DNA from: JAQXDR01 sp038138625
Lineage (GTDB): Bacteria > Pseudomonadota > Alphaproteobacteria > Rhodobacterales > Rhodobacteraceae
Assembly (NCBI GenBank): GCA_038138625.1
Contig: JAYQEA010000001.1
Coordinates: forward strand, 36,136 to 100,135
Reading direction: 5' to 3'
DNA length: 64,000 bases
Shown: positions 16,452 to 24,970 of the stretch, one piece after another
How the letters are laid out: every line of letters begins with the position of its first letter
Position numbering within the stretch: the first letter of the stretch is position 1
Notes under the pieces: model-generated
What the model saw: the letters and a program-made list of their open reading frames with translations, nothing else
Databases searched by the model: none
Told to the model about the DNA's origin: nothing
Made by a program: the position numbers and the translations under genes

Positions 16452-17755
16452 TGGCTTTTCCTTCTTTCAAACTGCGATTGTTTTTGGCGCTTTACGCGTT
16501 GCTTTGGGCGATTGGCTGGCCTTTTGCCGTCGCCTACATCCGGAAGCGCGCCAAAAAAGATGCAGATTATGGGTATAATCTTCCGGAGCGTTTCGGTCGA
16601 CATACCCCGCGTGGGAGGCGGCATATCTGGGTGCATGCTGTATCACTCGGCGAGATGCGCAGCGCGGTGCCACTGGTGCGTTCTCTGCTTGACGATGGCA
16701 ATCATGTCGTCACAACGCATTTTACACCCGCAGGCCGGCGCGAAGCACACAAAGCGTTTGGCCCTGAAATTTCTTCGGGTCAGATGTCGGTGGTCTGGGT
16801 TCCGTTTGACTATGGCGCGGCATTTCGTAGATTTTTTGATGCCTTCCGTCCGGAATACGGACTGGTGATGGAGGTCGAATTCTGGCCGGGAATGATCATG
16901 GCGGCACGTAAAGCCGGGGTTCCATTGATGTTGTGTAACGGACAATACCCCAAACGTAGCTATGAGCGTGCCAAGACGAAATGGCTGAGTTTGCGGGATG
17001 TTGTACCGGGTTTTACCGGTGTAATGGTCAAGAATGATATGCAGGCGGGCCAGTTTAGAGAGTGCGGGCAAACCAATGTGGCTGTGACGGGAGAGTTACG
17101 ATTTCAGCAGCCTATCCCCCCGCAGATGATAGCCGCTGCAGTGTCATTGCGCCCGAAGCTGGCGGGTAGCCGTCCAGTTGTGACGCTATCAAGTGTGATC
17201 GAAGGCGAAGACGCCCTGATGATCGAAACCATCCAGAAAGCTCTCCTGCAATCTGGGCCACGACCCCTGTTTGTCTACGTACCACGCCGTCCTGAACGGT
17301 TTGATGAGATTGCGGTGATGATTAAAAATGCAGGTTTGTCCATGGTGCGGCGCAGTGAGTTGCTTGGGGACGACCTTGCACCATCGGGTGACATCCCTGA
17401 GTGTGACGTTTTGTTTGGCGACAGCTTGGGCGAGATGTATTTTTATCTCGGATTGTGTGACCGGGCTCTCATCGGTGGCGGGTTTGCAAAAACATCGCAT
17501 AATATCATAGAAACGCTGGCAATGGGAAAACCTGTTCTTGTCGGACCATTGATCTGGGCTGTGCTTTATCCTGTTGAGGATGCAATTGCCGCTGGCGTTT
17601 GTACTCAAGTCACCGAGAAAACGTTGCTGGACGCGCTTACAACGCCGCACACCACCGATCCATCTGCAATTGCCGCATTTTTGGAAAAGCACGGTACAGC
17701 GCTTGAACGGACCCGGGCCGCTATTCCCAAGCTCATAGCAGCACGCCATCATTAG
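16451..17755 (+). CDS. waaA: 3-deoxy-D-manno-octulosonic acid (Kdo) transferase, second paralogue
   Basis: A 434-residue GT30 enzyme with an N-terminal membrane anchor (about residues 5-28), the HIWVHAVSLGEMRSAVPL motif around 58-75 with the catalytic-type Glu, an EFWPGMIMAARKAGVPLMLC stretch near 140, and GDSLGEMYFYLGLCDRALIG plus NIIETLAMGKPVLVGP in the C-terminal half. It transfers Kdo from CMP-Kdo to lipid IVA. The ATG overlaps the upstream stop (TGATG), so the two paralogues are translationally coupled. It matches canonical WaaA better than the first copy. Confidence 0.88.
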   Translation: MAFPSFKLRLFLALYALLWAIGWPFAVAYIRKRAKKDADYGYNLPERFGRHTPRGRRHIWVHAVSLGEMRSAVPLVRSLLDDGNHVVTTHFTPAGRREAHKAFGPEISSGQMSVVWVPFDYGAAFRRFFDAFRPEYGLVMEVEFWPGMIMAARKAGVPLMLCNGQYPKRSYERAKTKWLSLRDVVPGFTGVMVKNDMQAGQFRECGQTNVAVTGELRFQQPIPPQMIAAAVSLRPKLAGSRPVVTLSSVIEGEDALMIETIQKALLQSGPRPLFVYVPRRPERFDEIAVMIKNAGLSMVRRSELLGDDLAPSGDIPECDVLFGDSLGEMYFYLGLCDRALIGGGFAKTSHNIIETLAMGKPVLVGPLIWAVLYPVEDAIAAGVCTQVTEKTLLDALTTPHTTDPSAIAAFLEKHGTALERTRAAIPKLIAARHH

Positions 17756-17867
17756 CTGCTTTTCGTGCTCTTTGAGGCAGGCATCATGACGCTTTTGTGT
17801 GAATGGAGGTTTGCTTTTGATGATTTTCCCCCCATCTAAAGACCTATTCGGACATTCGGAGGATCCA

Positions 17868-18317
17868 ATGGCAAAATATGAACGTCGCCCCGAGGCTGTC
17901 GCAGCGCTCACGCCAGAGCAGTATTATGTCACGCAAGAAAGCGGTACAGAACGTCCGGGAACTGGAGAATACCTCGGAAACAAGGCTCCCGGTATCTATG
18001 TCGATGTTGTCACCGGAGAGCCGCTGTTTGCGTCTTCTGATAAATACGACAGCGGTTGTGGTTGGCCCAGCTTTACCAAACCGATTGATGAGACACATGT
18101 CACCGAGCATCGCGATGTCACACACGGTATGATCAGAACCGAGGTGCGATCGTTACATGGCGACAGTCATCTGGGACATGTGTTTCCCGATGGACCGCGA
18201 GATCGGGGTGGGTTGAGGTATTGCATCAATTCCGCCAGCTTACGATTTATCCACCGTGACGATATGGTAGACACAGGATACGGGGCATTCATTGATCAGG
18301 TGGAGGATGTGGTATGA
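17868..18317 (+). CDS. msrB: Peptide-methionine (R)-S-oxide reductase MsrB
   Basis: A 149-residue MsrB that reduces methionine-R-sulfoxide in proteins. The catalytic Cys lies in LRYCINSASL (about residue 119), with a second Cys in SGCGWPSF (about 63) and the HLGHVFPDGP motif between. The CxxC pairs that bind zinc in many MsrB proteins are replaced (the region before SGCGWPSF reads PLFASSDKYD), so this is the zinc-free form. GGAGGA sits 4 bases before the ATG at 17868; earlier in-frame codons lack such a site. Overlaps msrA by 4 bases (ATGA). Confidence 0.95.
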   Translation: MAKYERRPEAVAALTPEQYYVTQESGTERPGTGEYLGNKAPGIYVDVVTGEPLFASSDKYDSGCGWPSFTKPIDETHVTEHRDVTHGMIRTEVRSLHGDSHLGHVFPDGPRDRGGLRYCINSASLRFIHRDDMVDTGYGAFIDQVEDVV

Positions 18318-18817
18318 CGGAACGTGCAGTGCTAGCTGGCGGTTGTTTTTGGGGCGTTCAAGAGTTGATCCGTAAATTGCCGGGCGTGCATGCAACGCGT
18401 GTTGGCTATACTGGTGGTGACGTTCCAAACGCAACGTATCGAAACCACGGAACCCATGCCGAGGGTATCGAAATCATCTTTGATCCATCGGTCATCAGCT
18501 ATCGTCGCCTGCTCGAGTTTTTTTTCCAAATTCACGATCCCACTACCTTGAATCGGCAAGGTAATGATCGTGGCCTAAGCTACCGATCGGCAATCTACTA
18601 TGTAAATACCGAGCAAGAGGACTGTGCGCGGGATACAATTGCCGATGTCGAAGCATCGGGTATTTGGCCGGGTCGGGTTGTCACAGAGGTTGAACCCGTT
18701 TCAGATTTCTGGGAAGCGGAGCCCGAGCATCAAGACTATCTGCAAAGATACCCCCATGGATACACGTGTCATTTTCTGCGTCCTGATTGGGTTCTGCCAC
18801 GGCGGGCAGCCGAATGA
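18314..18817 (+). CDS. msrA: Peptide-methionine (S)-S-oxide reductase MsrA
   Basis: A 167-residue MsrA with the catalytic GGCFWG motif at residues 9-14 and the downstream VGYTGG, HAEGIEI and HDPTTLNRQGND segments typical of the family. It reduces methionine-S-sulfoxide, complementing MsrB, so the pair handles both stereoisomers of oxidised methionine. The ATGA overlap with msrB implies coupled translation. It converges with the Lrp-type regulator; the stops abut at 18817/18818. Confidence 0.95.
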   Translation: MTERAVLAGGCFWGVQELIRKLPGVHATRVGYTGGDVPNATYRNHGTHAEGIEIIFDPSVISYRRLLEFFFQIHDPTTLNRQGNDRGLSYRSAIYYVNTEQEDCARDTIADVEASGIWPGRVVTEVEPVSDFWEAEPEHQDYLQRYPHGYTCHFLRPDWVLPRRAAE

Positions 18818-19279
18818 TCATATCGGTAAAGCAGTTGTGTCCTTGAGGTCTTCCATCACGAAACTGGCCGAAACATCGGCCAGTTCCACGCGGGCTATCA
18901 GCCGCTGATAAAACCGGTCATAATCGCCTACATCGCGGACCCGAACGCGCAGCACATAGTCCAGATCACCGCTCATACGGTGCGCGCCCTGAATTTCGGG
19001 AAACAGTTGAACGGCGGTCTTGAAATTGGCGAGCCACTCAGGATCGTGTCTGTTCGTACGCACCATGACGAACACTGTAAGGCCCAATCCAACGGCATTG
19101 GGGTCAAGCAAAGCAACGCGACTGCTAATAACGCCCGAAACCTCGAGCGCCTTGACCCGGCGCCAACATGCATTCCGTGACAGATGTACCTGATCCGCCA
19201 ATGCCTCCATGCTGAGCGCGGCATCGTTTTGCAGAACACTCAAAATTCGAATGTCTATTTCGTCTAAAATTTCGGTCAT
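18818..19279 (-). CDS. Lrp/AsnC-family transcriptional regulator
   Basis: A 153-residue regulator with an N-terminal winged HTH (about residues 5-62; LSMEALADQVHLSRNACWRR is the recognition region) and a C-terminal RAM/ligand-binding domain (about 68-145, including VMVRTNRHDPEWLANF and MSGDLDYVLRVRV). Such proteins respond to amino acids and often control neighbouring or own genes. The convergent msr genes are not obviously its target; a target cannot be named from sequence. Confidence 0.9.
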   Translation of the reverse strand: MTEILDEIDIRILSVLQNDAALSMEALADQVHLSRNACWRRVKALEVSGVISSRVALLDPNAVGLGLTVFVMVRTNRHDPEWLANFKTAVQLFPEIQGAHRMSGDLDYVLRVRVRDVGDYDRFYQRLIARVELADVSASFVMEDLKDTTALPI

Positions 19280-19382
19280 GGTTGGGATATTTTCTCAGTT
19301 TTAGCGCCGAATGTCGACTATATTGGGCAAAAAATATCTCACATACGGTATACCTTCAAGAGAGGTTGAAGGAGTTTGTCCA

Positions 19383-19601
19383 ATGCATGCGATACCCCGT
19401 TTTTTCACCAGTTTTCGTAGCCACCCGGCCTCGGTCGGAGAAACCTATTTCAGTCACATGCGCTTTGCCTTGGGATTTTCCAGCATTTTGCTGTTGGCCG
19501 GTCTGGCAGCTTTGATCCACGCCTTTATTCCCCCCCTGTTCGAAACAACGGCAAGTCGCATGACCCTGAAACTGTCGGATCGGTTGCGTGCGCGTCAGTA
19601 G
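19383..19601 (+). CDS. Small conserved membrane protein (DUF6356-like)
   Basis: A 72-residue protein beginning MHAIPRFFTSFRSHPASVGE followed by one or two membrane segments (about residues 30-52) and a short polar tail. The HPASVGETYxxH pattern is recognised from a small family found in Rhodobacteraceae; function unknown. The ATG at 19383 is chosen because AGGAG lies 8 bases upstream; an earlier in-frame ATG at 19311 lacks one. Its stop overlaps the end of the convergent slyX gene by 7 bases. Confidence 0.7.
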   Translation: MHAIPRFFTSFRSHPASVGETYFSHMRFALGFSSILLLAGLAALIHAFIPPLFETTASRMTLKLSDRLRARQ

Positions 19602-19798
19602 TGGGGTGGGCGCTCGTCAGCTAGTATGATGCCGCCGCCGCCCTCGGCTTCGCGGGATGCCTCACGTTCCATCAACAAGTCAATGTGACGGTTCAGGCGA
19701 TCAACTTCGCCTGTATGACGCGCAACAGCGTCTGACAGGTCGTCTACCATTCGCTGAAGATGTGATATTTTCTCTTCGAGTAGTTCTAGGTCTGTCAT
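19595..19798 (-). CDS. slyX: SlyX family protein
   Basis: A 67-residue protein with an N-terminal coiled coil (about residues 2-46, heptad-like LLEEKISHLQRMVDDL) and the C-terminal RPPHY end that marks the SlyX family. The molecular role of SlyX is not established. It is transcribed convergently with the small membrane-protein gene and divergently from hisS, with about 300 bases between. Confidence 0.85.
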   Translation of the reverse strand: MTDLELLEEKISHLQRMVDDLSDAVARHTGEVDRLNRHIDLLMEREASREAEGGGGIILADERPPHY

Positions 19799-20114
19799 TT
19801 TCTTGTTTCAGCTTTTCGAATAACCACACGTGTGTTGCGGTTGATACATCATTTTTATACCGGACGAGCTTCTTTCAAAAGGGCTATCTATGGGTCTGAT
19901 TGCTGGATTGCAGTTTATGCAGTTCTGCTAGGCATTTTTGGTGACAGCCCTGCATGGACTTTTTGCCAGTTTGGCTCTTTGTAAAAATTCTGTGATGGGC
20001 CAGCCAAATTTAGATGATGTTTATCTGACGAACAGCCGTGCGGTTGCTCCTTTGCGGGGAACGGGTTAGATCAGCGCGCAACGAACAGACCCCCTCTTGC
20101 CCGGAGGCCCCGCC
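19799..20114. other. Divergent intergenic region between slyX and hisS
   Basis: About 316 bases without a gene; must contain the promoters of slyX and of hisSZG. A 10-base palindrome CACACGTGTG lies at 19,825-19,834 near the slyX start. No T-box or other known leader was recognised in front of hisS. Confidence 0.4.
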
Positions 20115-21599
20115 ATGGCCAAGCAGAAAAAAGCTCCTCGTCCAAAGGCACTGACGCCGAAAGGCTTCCGTGATTATTTTGGTTCCGAGGTGACGCAACG
20201 CAATGACATGCTTCAAAAGATAGCTGAAGTGTATCATCGATACGGTTTTGATGCGCTGGAAAGTGCCGGTGTTGAAACCGTTGAGGCGTTGGGAAAGTTT
20301 CTGCCTGACGTGGACCGGCCGAACGAGGGCGTGTTTGCGTGGCAGGAATCGGATGAAGATGGTGCAGGTGACTGGCTTGCTCTGCGCTATGATCTGACTG
20401 CGCCTCTGGCACGTGTTTATGCGCAGCATCGCAATGATTTACCGACCCCTTATCGACGGTACGCCATGGGGCCTGTCTGGCGGAACGAAAAGCCGGGGCC
20501 GGGTCGGTATCGCCAGTTCTATCAATGTGATGCGGATACTGTTGGTGCTGCAAGCATAGCTGCCGATGCAGAGATCTGCGCCTTGCTTGCAGACACACTG
20601 GAAGAGGTCGGTATTCCGCGTGGCGACTATCTTATTCGGGTGAACAACCGCAAGGTTTTGAACGGTGTGCTCGAGTGTATGGCATTAGATAATGCTGCGC
20701 AGCGTGATGCAGTCCTGCGCACGATTGATAAGTTTGATAAGGTCGGGGAGGCTGGCGTACGCGATTTGCTAGGCAAGGGACGGCTGGATGCCTCGGGTGC
20801 CTATATAGACGGTGTCGGCTTGTCCCAGGAACAAGCAGATCCGGTTGTCGCGTTTTTGACGTCAGGGTCGGGCTCGCTTGATACGACTTTGACAAATCTG
20901 ACCAGCGCTGTGGGTAACAGTGTCGCCGGAGCAGAGGGGATCGCGGAACTTCGTCAGATCGCCGAACTTTTGGCCGCTGGTGGATATGGGCCTGATCGGA
21001 TCATAATTGATCCTTCGGTCGTGCGAGGGCTGGGCTATTACACCGGCCCCGTCTACGAGGCAGAACTGACCTTTGAAATCCTGGACGATAAAGGACGCAA
21101 AAGGCAGTTTGGTTCGGTCGCGGGGGGGGGGCGCTATGATGATCTGGTCAAACGTTTCACTGGACAGGCTGTTCCGGCAACGGGTGTGTCCATTGGCGTC
21201 GACCGTTTGCTGGCAGCCCTGCGCGAAAAAGGAAGGATAGACAACGCGGAGAAAGGTCCGGTTGTTGTGACAGTGATGGATCGGGATCGAATGGCCGATT
21301 ATCAGACTATGGTGGCCGAGTTGCGTCAGGCAGGGATCCGGGCAGAAGTCTATCTTGGGAACCCCAAGAATTTTGGCAATCAGTTAAAATACGCCGATAA
21401 ACGCGCGGCCCCTGTTGCTGTGATCGAGGGCGCAGATGAACAGGCGCAAGGCGTCGTGCAAATCAAGGATCTCATATTAGGTTCCAGATTGGCTGCTGAC
21501 GCCAGTCTGGAGGAATGGAAAGAACGCCCATCCCAGTATACAGTTCCCCGCACCGACCTTGTTGCGCGGGTAAAGGAAATTTTGGACCTTTACGAATGA
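20115..21599 (+). CDS. hisS: Histidyl-tRNA synthetase
   Basis: A 494-residue class II synthetase that charges tRNA-His. Visible are motif 1 around residues 17-60, motif 2 (YRRYAMGPVWRNEKPGPGRY, with FYQCDAD following), the histidine-A region RGLGYYTGPVYE and motif 3 (GVSIGVDRLL), then the anticodon-binding domain (about 400-494). The ATG at 20115 has GGAGG 7 bases upstream. It overlaps hisZ by 4 bases (ATGA), making hisS-hisZ-hisG one coupled operon. Confidence 0.97.
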   Translation: MAKQKKAPRPKALTPKGFRDYFGSEVTQRNDMLQKIAEVYHRYGFDALESAGVETVEALGKFLPDVDRPNEGVFAWQESDEDGAGDWLALRYDLTAPLARVYAQHRNDLPTPYRRYAMGPVWRNEKPGPGRYRQFYQCDADTVGAASIAADAEICALLADTLEEVGIPRGDYLIRVNNRKVLNGVLECMALDNAAQRDAVLRTIDKFDKVGEAGVRDLLGKGRLDASGAYIDGVGLSQEQADPVVAFLTSGSGSLDTTLTNLTSAVGNSVAGAEGIAELRQIAELLAAGGYGPDRIIIDPSVVRGLGYYTGPVYEAELTFEILDDKGRKRQFGSVAGGGRYDDLVKRFTGQAVPATGVSIGVDRLLAALREKGRIDNAEKGPVVVTVMDRDRMADYQTMVAELRQAGIRAEVYLGNPKNFGNQLKYADKRAAPVAVIEGADEQAQGVVQIKDLILGSRLAADASLEEWKERPSQYTVPRTDLVARVKEILDLYE

Positions 21600-22687
21600 C
21601 AGATCCAAGCCAGATTCGGACCGAAGCTTTACGATTACGGGACAGGTTCGCTGGGCAGGGCGCACAGGTGGTGGAATGTGCGATCCTTCAGCCAGCCGAG
21701 ACCCTGCTTGATTTATACGGAGAGGATATTCGCACGCGCGCCTATGTGTCGAATGATCCTGCACGGGGTGAAATTATGCTTCGTCCCGATTTTACCGTAC
21801 CGGTGGTCCAGATGCATATGGTCCACGGGGCAACGCCAGCGCGGTATACCTATGCGGGTGAAGTCTTTCGTCGGCAAGAAGAGAACCCGGAGCGCCCGTC
21901 AGAGTATCTGCAGGTTGGTTATGAGGTCTTTGATGGATCTGATCTTGCCGCGGCTGATGCCGAGGTTTTTGCGACCCTCTATAATGCACTGGCCGATATT
22001 CCAGTACGCGCGGCGACAGGAGATTTGTCGATCCTGTCTGCCGCCGTTTCGGGACTGCGCACAAGCGATGCGCGCAAAAATGCATTGATGCGTCATTTGT
22101 GGCGACCAAGACGGTTTCGGAACTTACTGGATCGTTATGCTGGCGTTATGCCAATACCAAAGACCCGAAAAGGCTTACTTGCGGAACCGAACCCATTGGT
22201 ACATGGATTTGAGGATATCGGGCTGCGCAGTCAATCAGAGGTTGCTGTCCGAATTGAGGCTTTGCGCGTTGATGCCGCGACTGCGCCAATCTCTGCAACA
22301 GAAGTTGAGTTGTTGACCACGCTTCTTGAGGTGCGGGAAACATGCCCTGTTGCATTAGCACATCTTCGTGAAATTGCGGTTGATCTGCCATCGATCTCAG
22401 GAGCTGTCGATGGATTAAGGCGCCGTATTGATGCCATGGATGAACGCGGTTTACCATTGGATGAAATCGGATTTGAAGCCAGCTACGGGCGCACAACAAT
22501 GGAATATTATGGTGGTTTTGTGTTTGGATTGACCGCATTGAACACCCCCGATGTCCCAGCCCTTGCGACAGGCGGGCGGTATGATGCGTTGTGCGCACGT
22601 TTGTCTCTGAGTGGAGAGGGCATTCCGGCTGTGGGTGGTGTGTTGCGTCCTGACATCTTGTTGCAGATCCGCAGGAGCTCAGCATGA
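21596..22687 (+). CDS. hisZ: ATP phosphoribosyltransferase regulatory subunit HisZ
   Basis: A 363-residue paralogue of the HisS catalytic core without the anticodon domain. It keeps class II synthetase-like segments (MLRPDFTVPVVQMH, EVFRRQEENPERPSEYLQVG, YGRTTMEYYGGFVFGL, ALATGGRYDALC). HisZ does not charge tRNA; it forms a hetero-octamer with short HisG and confers histidine feedback on the first step of histidine synthesis. Overlaps hisS and hisG by ATGA on both sides, which would help stoichiometric production. Confidence 0.93.
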   Translation: MTDPSQIRTEALRLRDRFAGQGAQVVECAILQPAETLLDLYGEDIRTRAYVSNDPARGEIMLRPDFTVPVVQMHMVHGATPARYTYAGEVFRRQEENPERPSEYLQVGYEVFDGSDLAAADAEVFATLYNALADIPVRAATGDLSILSAAVSGLRTSDARKNALMRHLWRPRRFRNLLDRYAGVMPIPKTRKGLLAEPNPLVHGFEDIGLRSQSEVAVRIEALRVDAATAPISATEVELLTTLLEVRETCPVALAHLREIAVDLPSISGAVDGLRRRIDAMDERGLPLDEIGFEASYGRTTMEYYGGFVFGLTALNTPDVPALATGGRYDALCARLSLSGEGIPAVGGVLRPDILLQIRRSSA

Positions 22688-23373
22688 CAATCAAGCTGGG
22701 CGTGCCATCTAAAGGTCGATTGATGGAAAAGACATTCGAGTGGTTTGCAACCCGCAATGTCCATCTTTCGCGAACCGGATCAGATCGGGAGTATGCGGGT
22801 GCTGTGACAGGTGTAGACGGCGTCGATCTTGTTTTGATGTCTGCCGCAGAAATTCCGCGCGAACTGGCAAGTGGACAAATCCACCTGGGCGTGACCGGGA
22901 CCGACCTGGTTCGCGAAAAGCTTGTTGGTTGGGAGAAGAAGGTGGAGCCGTTAGCAGAGTTGGGCTTTGGTTTCGCAGATCTGATTGTCGCCGTGCCGAT
23001 GGCTTGGGTAGACGTTGATACGTTGGATGATTTGGATGGGGCCGCAGCGGCCTTTCGCGCGCAGCATGGTTTCCGCATGAGAATAGCAACAAAATACCAC
23101 AGGCTTGTGCGGGGATACCTGCATTCTGCTGGTGTTGCTGATTACCGGCTTGTGGACAGTCAAGGGGCGACGGAAGGCACGGTCAAGAATTTGACCGCCG
23201 AGGCGATTGCAGACATTACGTCGACAGGGGAAACGTTACGGGCCAATCACCTCAAGATTCTCAAGGACCCACCCGTTTTGCGATCACAGGCCACCCTGTT
23301 CAAAAGCCGCTGTGCCCCCGCAGAGCCCTCGGATACCAAAGCTTTGGCTGCACTTTTGTCCAAGCTGGGCTGA
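22684..23373 (+). CDS. hisG: ATP phosphoribosyltransferase catalytic subunit HisG, short form
   Basis: A 229-residue HisG lacking the C-terminal regulatory domain of the long form (about 290 residues), consistent with the adjacent hisZ. It has the N-terminal GVPSKGRLMEKT and the DLVLMSAAEIPRELASGQ and GVTGTDLV segments of the PRPP/ATP-binding fold, and the DSQGATEGTVKNLTAE loop. It joins ATP and PRPP to start histidine synthesis. Last gene of the operon, followed by a rho-independent terminator. Confidence 0.95.
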   Translation: MTIKLGVPSKGRLMEKTFEWFATRNVHLSRTGSDREYAGAVTGVDGVDLVLMSAAEIPRELASGQIHLGVTGTDLVREKLVGWEKKVEPLAELGFGFADLIVAVPMAWVDVDTLDDLDGAAAAFRAQHGFRMRIATKYHRLVRGYLHSAGVADYRLVDSQGATEGTVKNLTAEAIADITSTGETLRANHLKILKDPPVLRSQATLFKSRCAPAEPSDTKALAALLSKLG

Positions 23374-23415
23374 AAGAAAATGCATTCGGGTGGCCCCATC
23401 GAGGGACCCCCAAAT

Positions 23416-23445
23416 GCAACCGATCGCGGTTGCGACCGGTTTTTT
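23416..23445 (+). terminator. Rho-independent terminator of hisSZG
   Basis: An inverted repeat, AACCG-a-TCGC, loop GGTT, GCGA-c-CGGTT, is followed by a run of T. It lies 45 bases after the hisG stop. A further imperfect stem (GCATT...AATGC, about 23,380-23,417) sits directly before it. Confidence 0.85.
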
Positions 23446-23501
23446 GGGGCGTGACCGCCACGTTCATCACCGCGTTATGGTCCCGCGTATCACTTAAATT
23501 T

Positions 23502-24389
23502 TCAGGACACCTGTTCTTTGGCTGCCATGATCTTGTCTTGGGTTTTGGTGTCGAAGTCACTCGCATCATGGCGTTCCAGCAATTGCTCAGATGGATCACC
23601 TACGCCACGGTTGACCATTCGGCCGCGCTGGACTGGTACGCGATCGAGTAACTGTTCTGCCCAGCGTCTGACGTTGACATAGCTTTCAACGTCTAGAAAT
23701 TCGCCAGCATTGTACTGTTTTCCTAAGACAAGATTTCCATACCAAGGCCAGATTGCGATATCAGCAATCGTATAGTCATCCCCGATCATGAATTCGCGTG
23801 TGGACAGATTGCGATCCAGAACATCCAACTGGCGTTTGACTTCCATCGCGAACCGGTTGATCGGGTATTCCATTTTATATGGCGCATATGCATAGAAATG
23901 CCCAAAGCCACCGCCGAGATAGGGCGCGCTTCCCATTTGCCACATCAGCCAGCTCAACATTTCGGGCCTTTGGGTTGGATCTGATGGTAAGAACTTTCCA
24001 AACTTTTCCGAAAGGTGCATCAGTATTGCGCCAGATTCGAAAATACGAACCGGTGTCTGTCCTGAACGATCCAACAAAGCAGGGATTTTGGAGTTTGGAT
24101 TAATGTCTACGAAGCCACTGCCGAATTGGTCGCCATTGCCAATATTGATCAGCCAGGCGTCATATTCGGCCTCGGTCACACCAGCCGCTAAAAGCTCTTC
24201 GAACAGAACGGTGACTTTTACACCGTTGGGTGTCCCAAGACTGTAAAGCTGAAAGGGGTGCTTGCCAACGGGTAGGTCCTTGTCATGGGTGGCCCCGGCA
24301 ATAGGTCGGTTGATGTTGGCAAAGGTACCGCCGCTTTTTTGTTCCCATGTCCAGACTTTGGGAGGAACGTATTCGGGTGTGTCGGACAT
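23502..24389 (-). CDS. yghU: Glutathione S-transferase, YghU-type
   Basis: A 295-residue GST with the long N-terminal extension of the YghU/Nu class. The thioredoxin-like domain (about residues 42-130) holds LYSLGTPNGVKVTVLFEELL, with the TPNG motif that binds two glutathiones in this class, and NSKIPALLD plus FESGAILMHL; the helical domain follows. Nu-class enzymes reduce organic peroxides and disulfides. The ATG at 24389 is preferred (GGAG 7 bases upstream); the open frame extends to 24533 but without a ribosome site. Confidence 0.88.
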   Translation of the reverse strand: MSDTPEYVPPKVWTWEQKSGGTFANINRPIAGATHDKDLPVGKHPFQLYSLGTPNGVKVTVLFEELLAAGVTEAEYDAWLINIGNGDQFGSGFVDINPNSKIPALLDRSGQTPVRIFESGAILMHLSEKFGKFLPSDPTQRPEMLSWLMWQMGSAPYLGGGFGHFYAYAPYKMEYPINRFAMEVKRQLDVLDRNLSTREFMIGDDYTIADIAIWPWYGNLVLGKQYNAGEFLDVESYVNVRRWAEQLLDRVPVQRGRMVNRGVGDPSEQLLERHDASDFDTKTQDKIMAAKEQVS

Positions 24390-24970
24390 ATAGGGCTCCA
24401 GATGTTTGTTTGTTGGGACGGCATTATTCACACGCATGCTGGACAGACATGTAGTAAAGTCACCAACTGACACCAGCCCCAAACCAAAAGAAAAAGTCGC
24501 ATTTTTTGATAAAGCGCCATAATTTTCTCTCAAACCGCTTTTGGACTCAAAAAAACAAGAAAAACATGCGGGACTGGATTGTGTTGGGATATCCGATCAA
24601 GTGGTTTATCTTTTTAGGGTCTTGAGCAACGAAGTGGGATGTATCTTTTGGCTTTGGAGCACTCATAGCGATTACCTTAGGCTCCGAAAGCGCACCTGAA
24701 TAGGGCGCCAATGAATGAGCGCTGCGACGATGATCATGCGGGTGTCTGTCATTGTGACGGGCGTTGTTTTGCCCAAGTTGAAATCAGGAAAGTTCGTGCT
24801 GCGAATATGACTGAGATATGCAGACCTGTACGAATCCCGCAAAAGTTTTGCTTGGGAATTGATTTTCAATATGCAGAGACCTTTTGTAGGCTTTGCGCTG
24901 GTGTCTCTTGACAATTTCTGCGACAGACAAAAAATCTAGGGATGTTACCGCTAACCAAAAAGGGCACGTT
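24390..24970. other. Intergenic region between yghU and gnd
   Basis: About 580 bases without a supportable gene. A 60-80 residue minus-strand open frame (24,672-24,914) has no recognisable motif or ribosome site. A TTGACA at 24,908-24,913 could be the -35 of the gnd promoter, but the matching -10 is poor. Confidence 0.4.

Noticed and set aside
22146..23078. 310-residue minus-strand open frame across hisZ and hisG
   Set aside because: It overlaps two certain genes over their full coding strand; composition is shadow-like.
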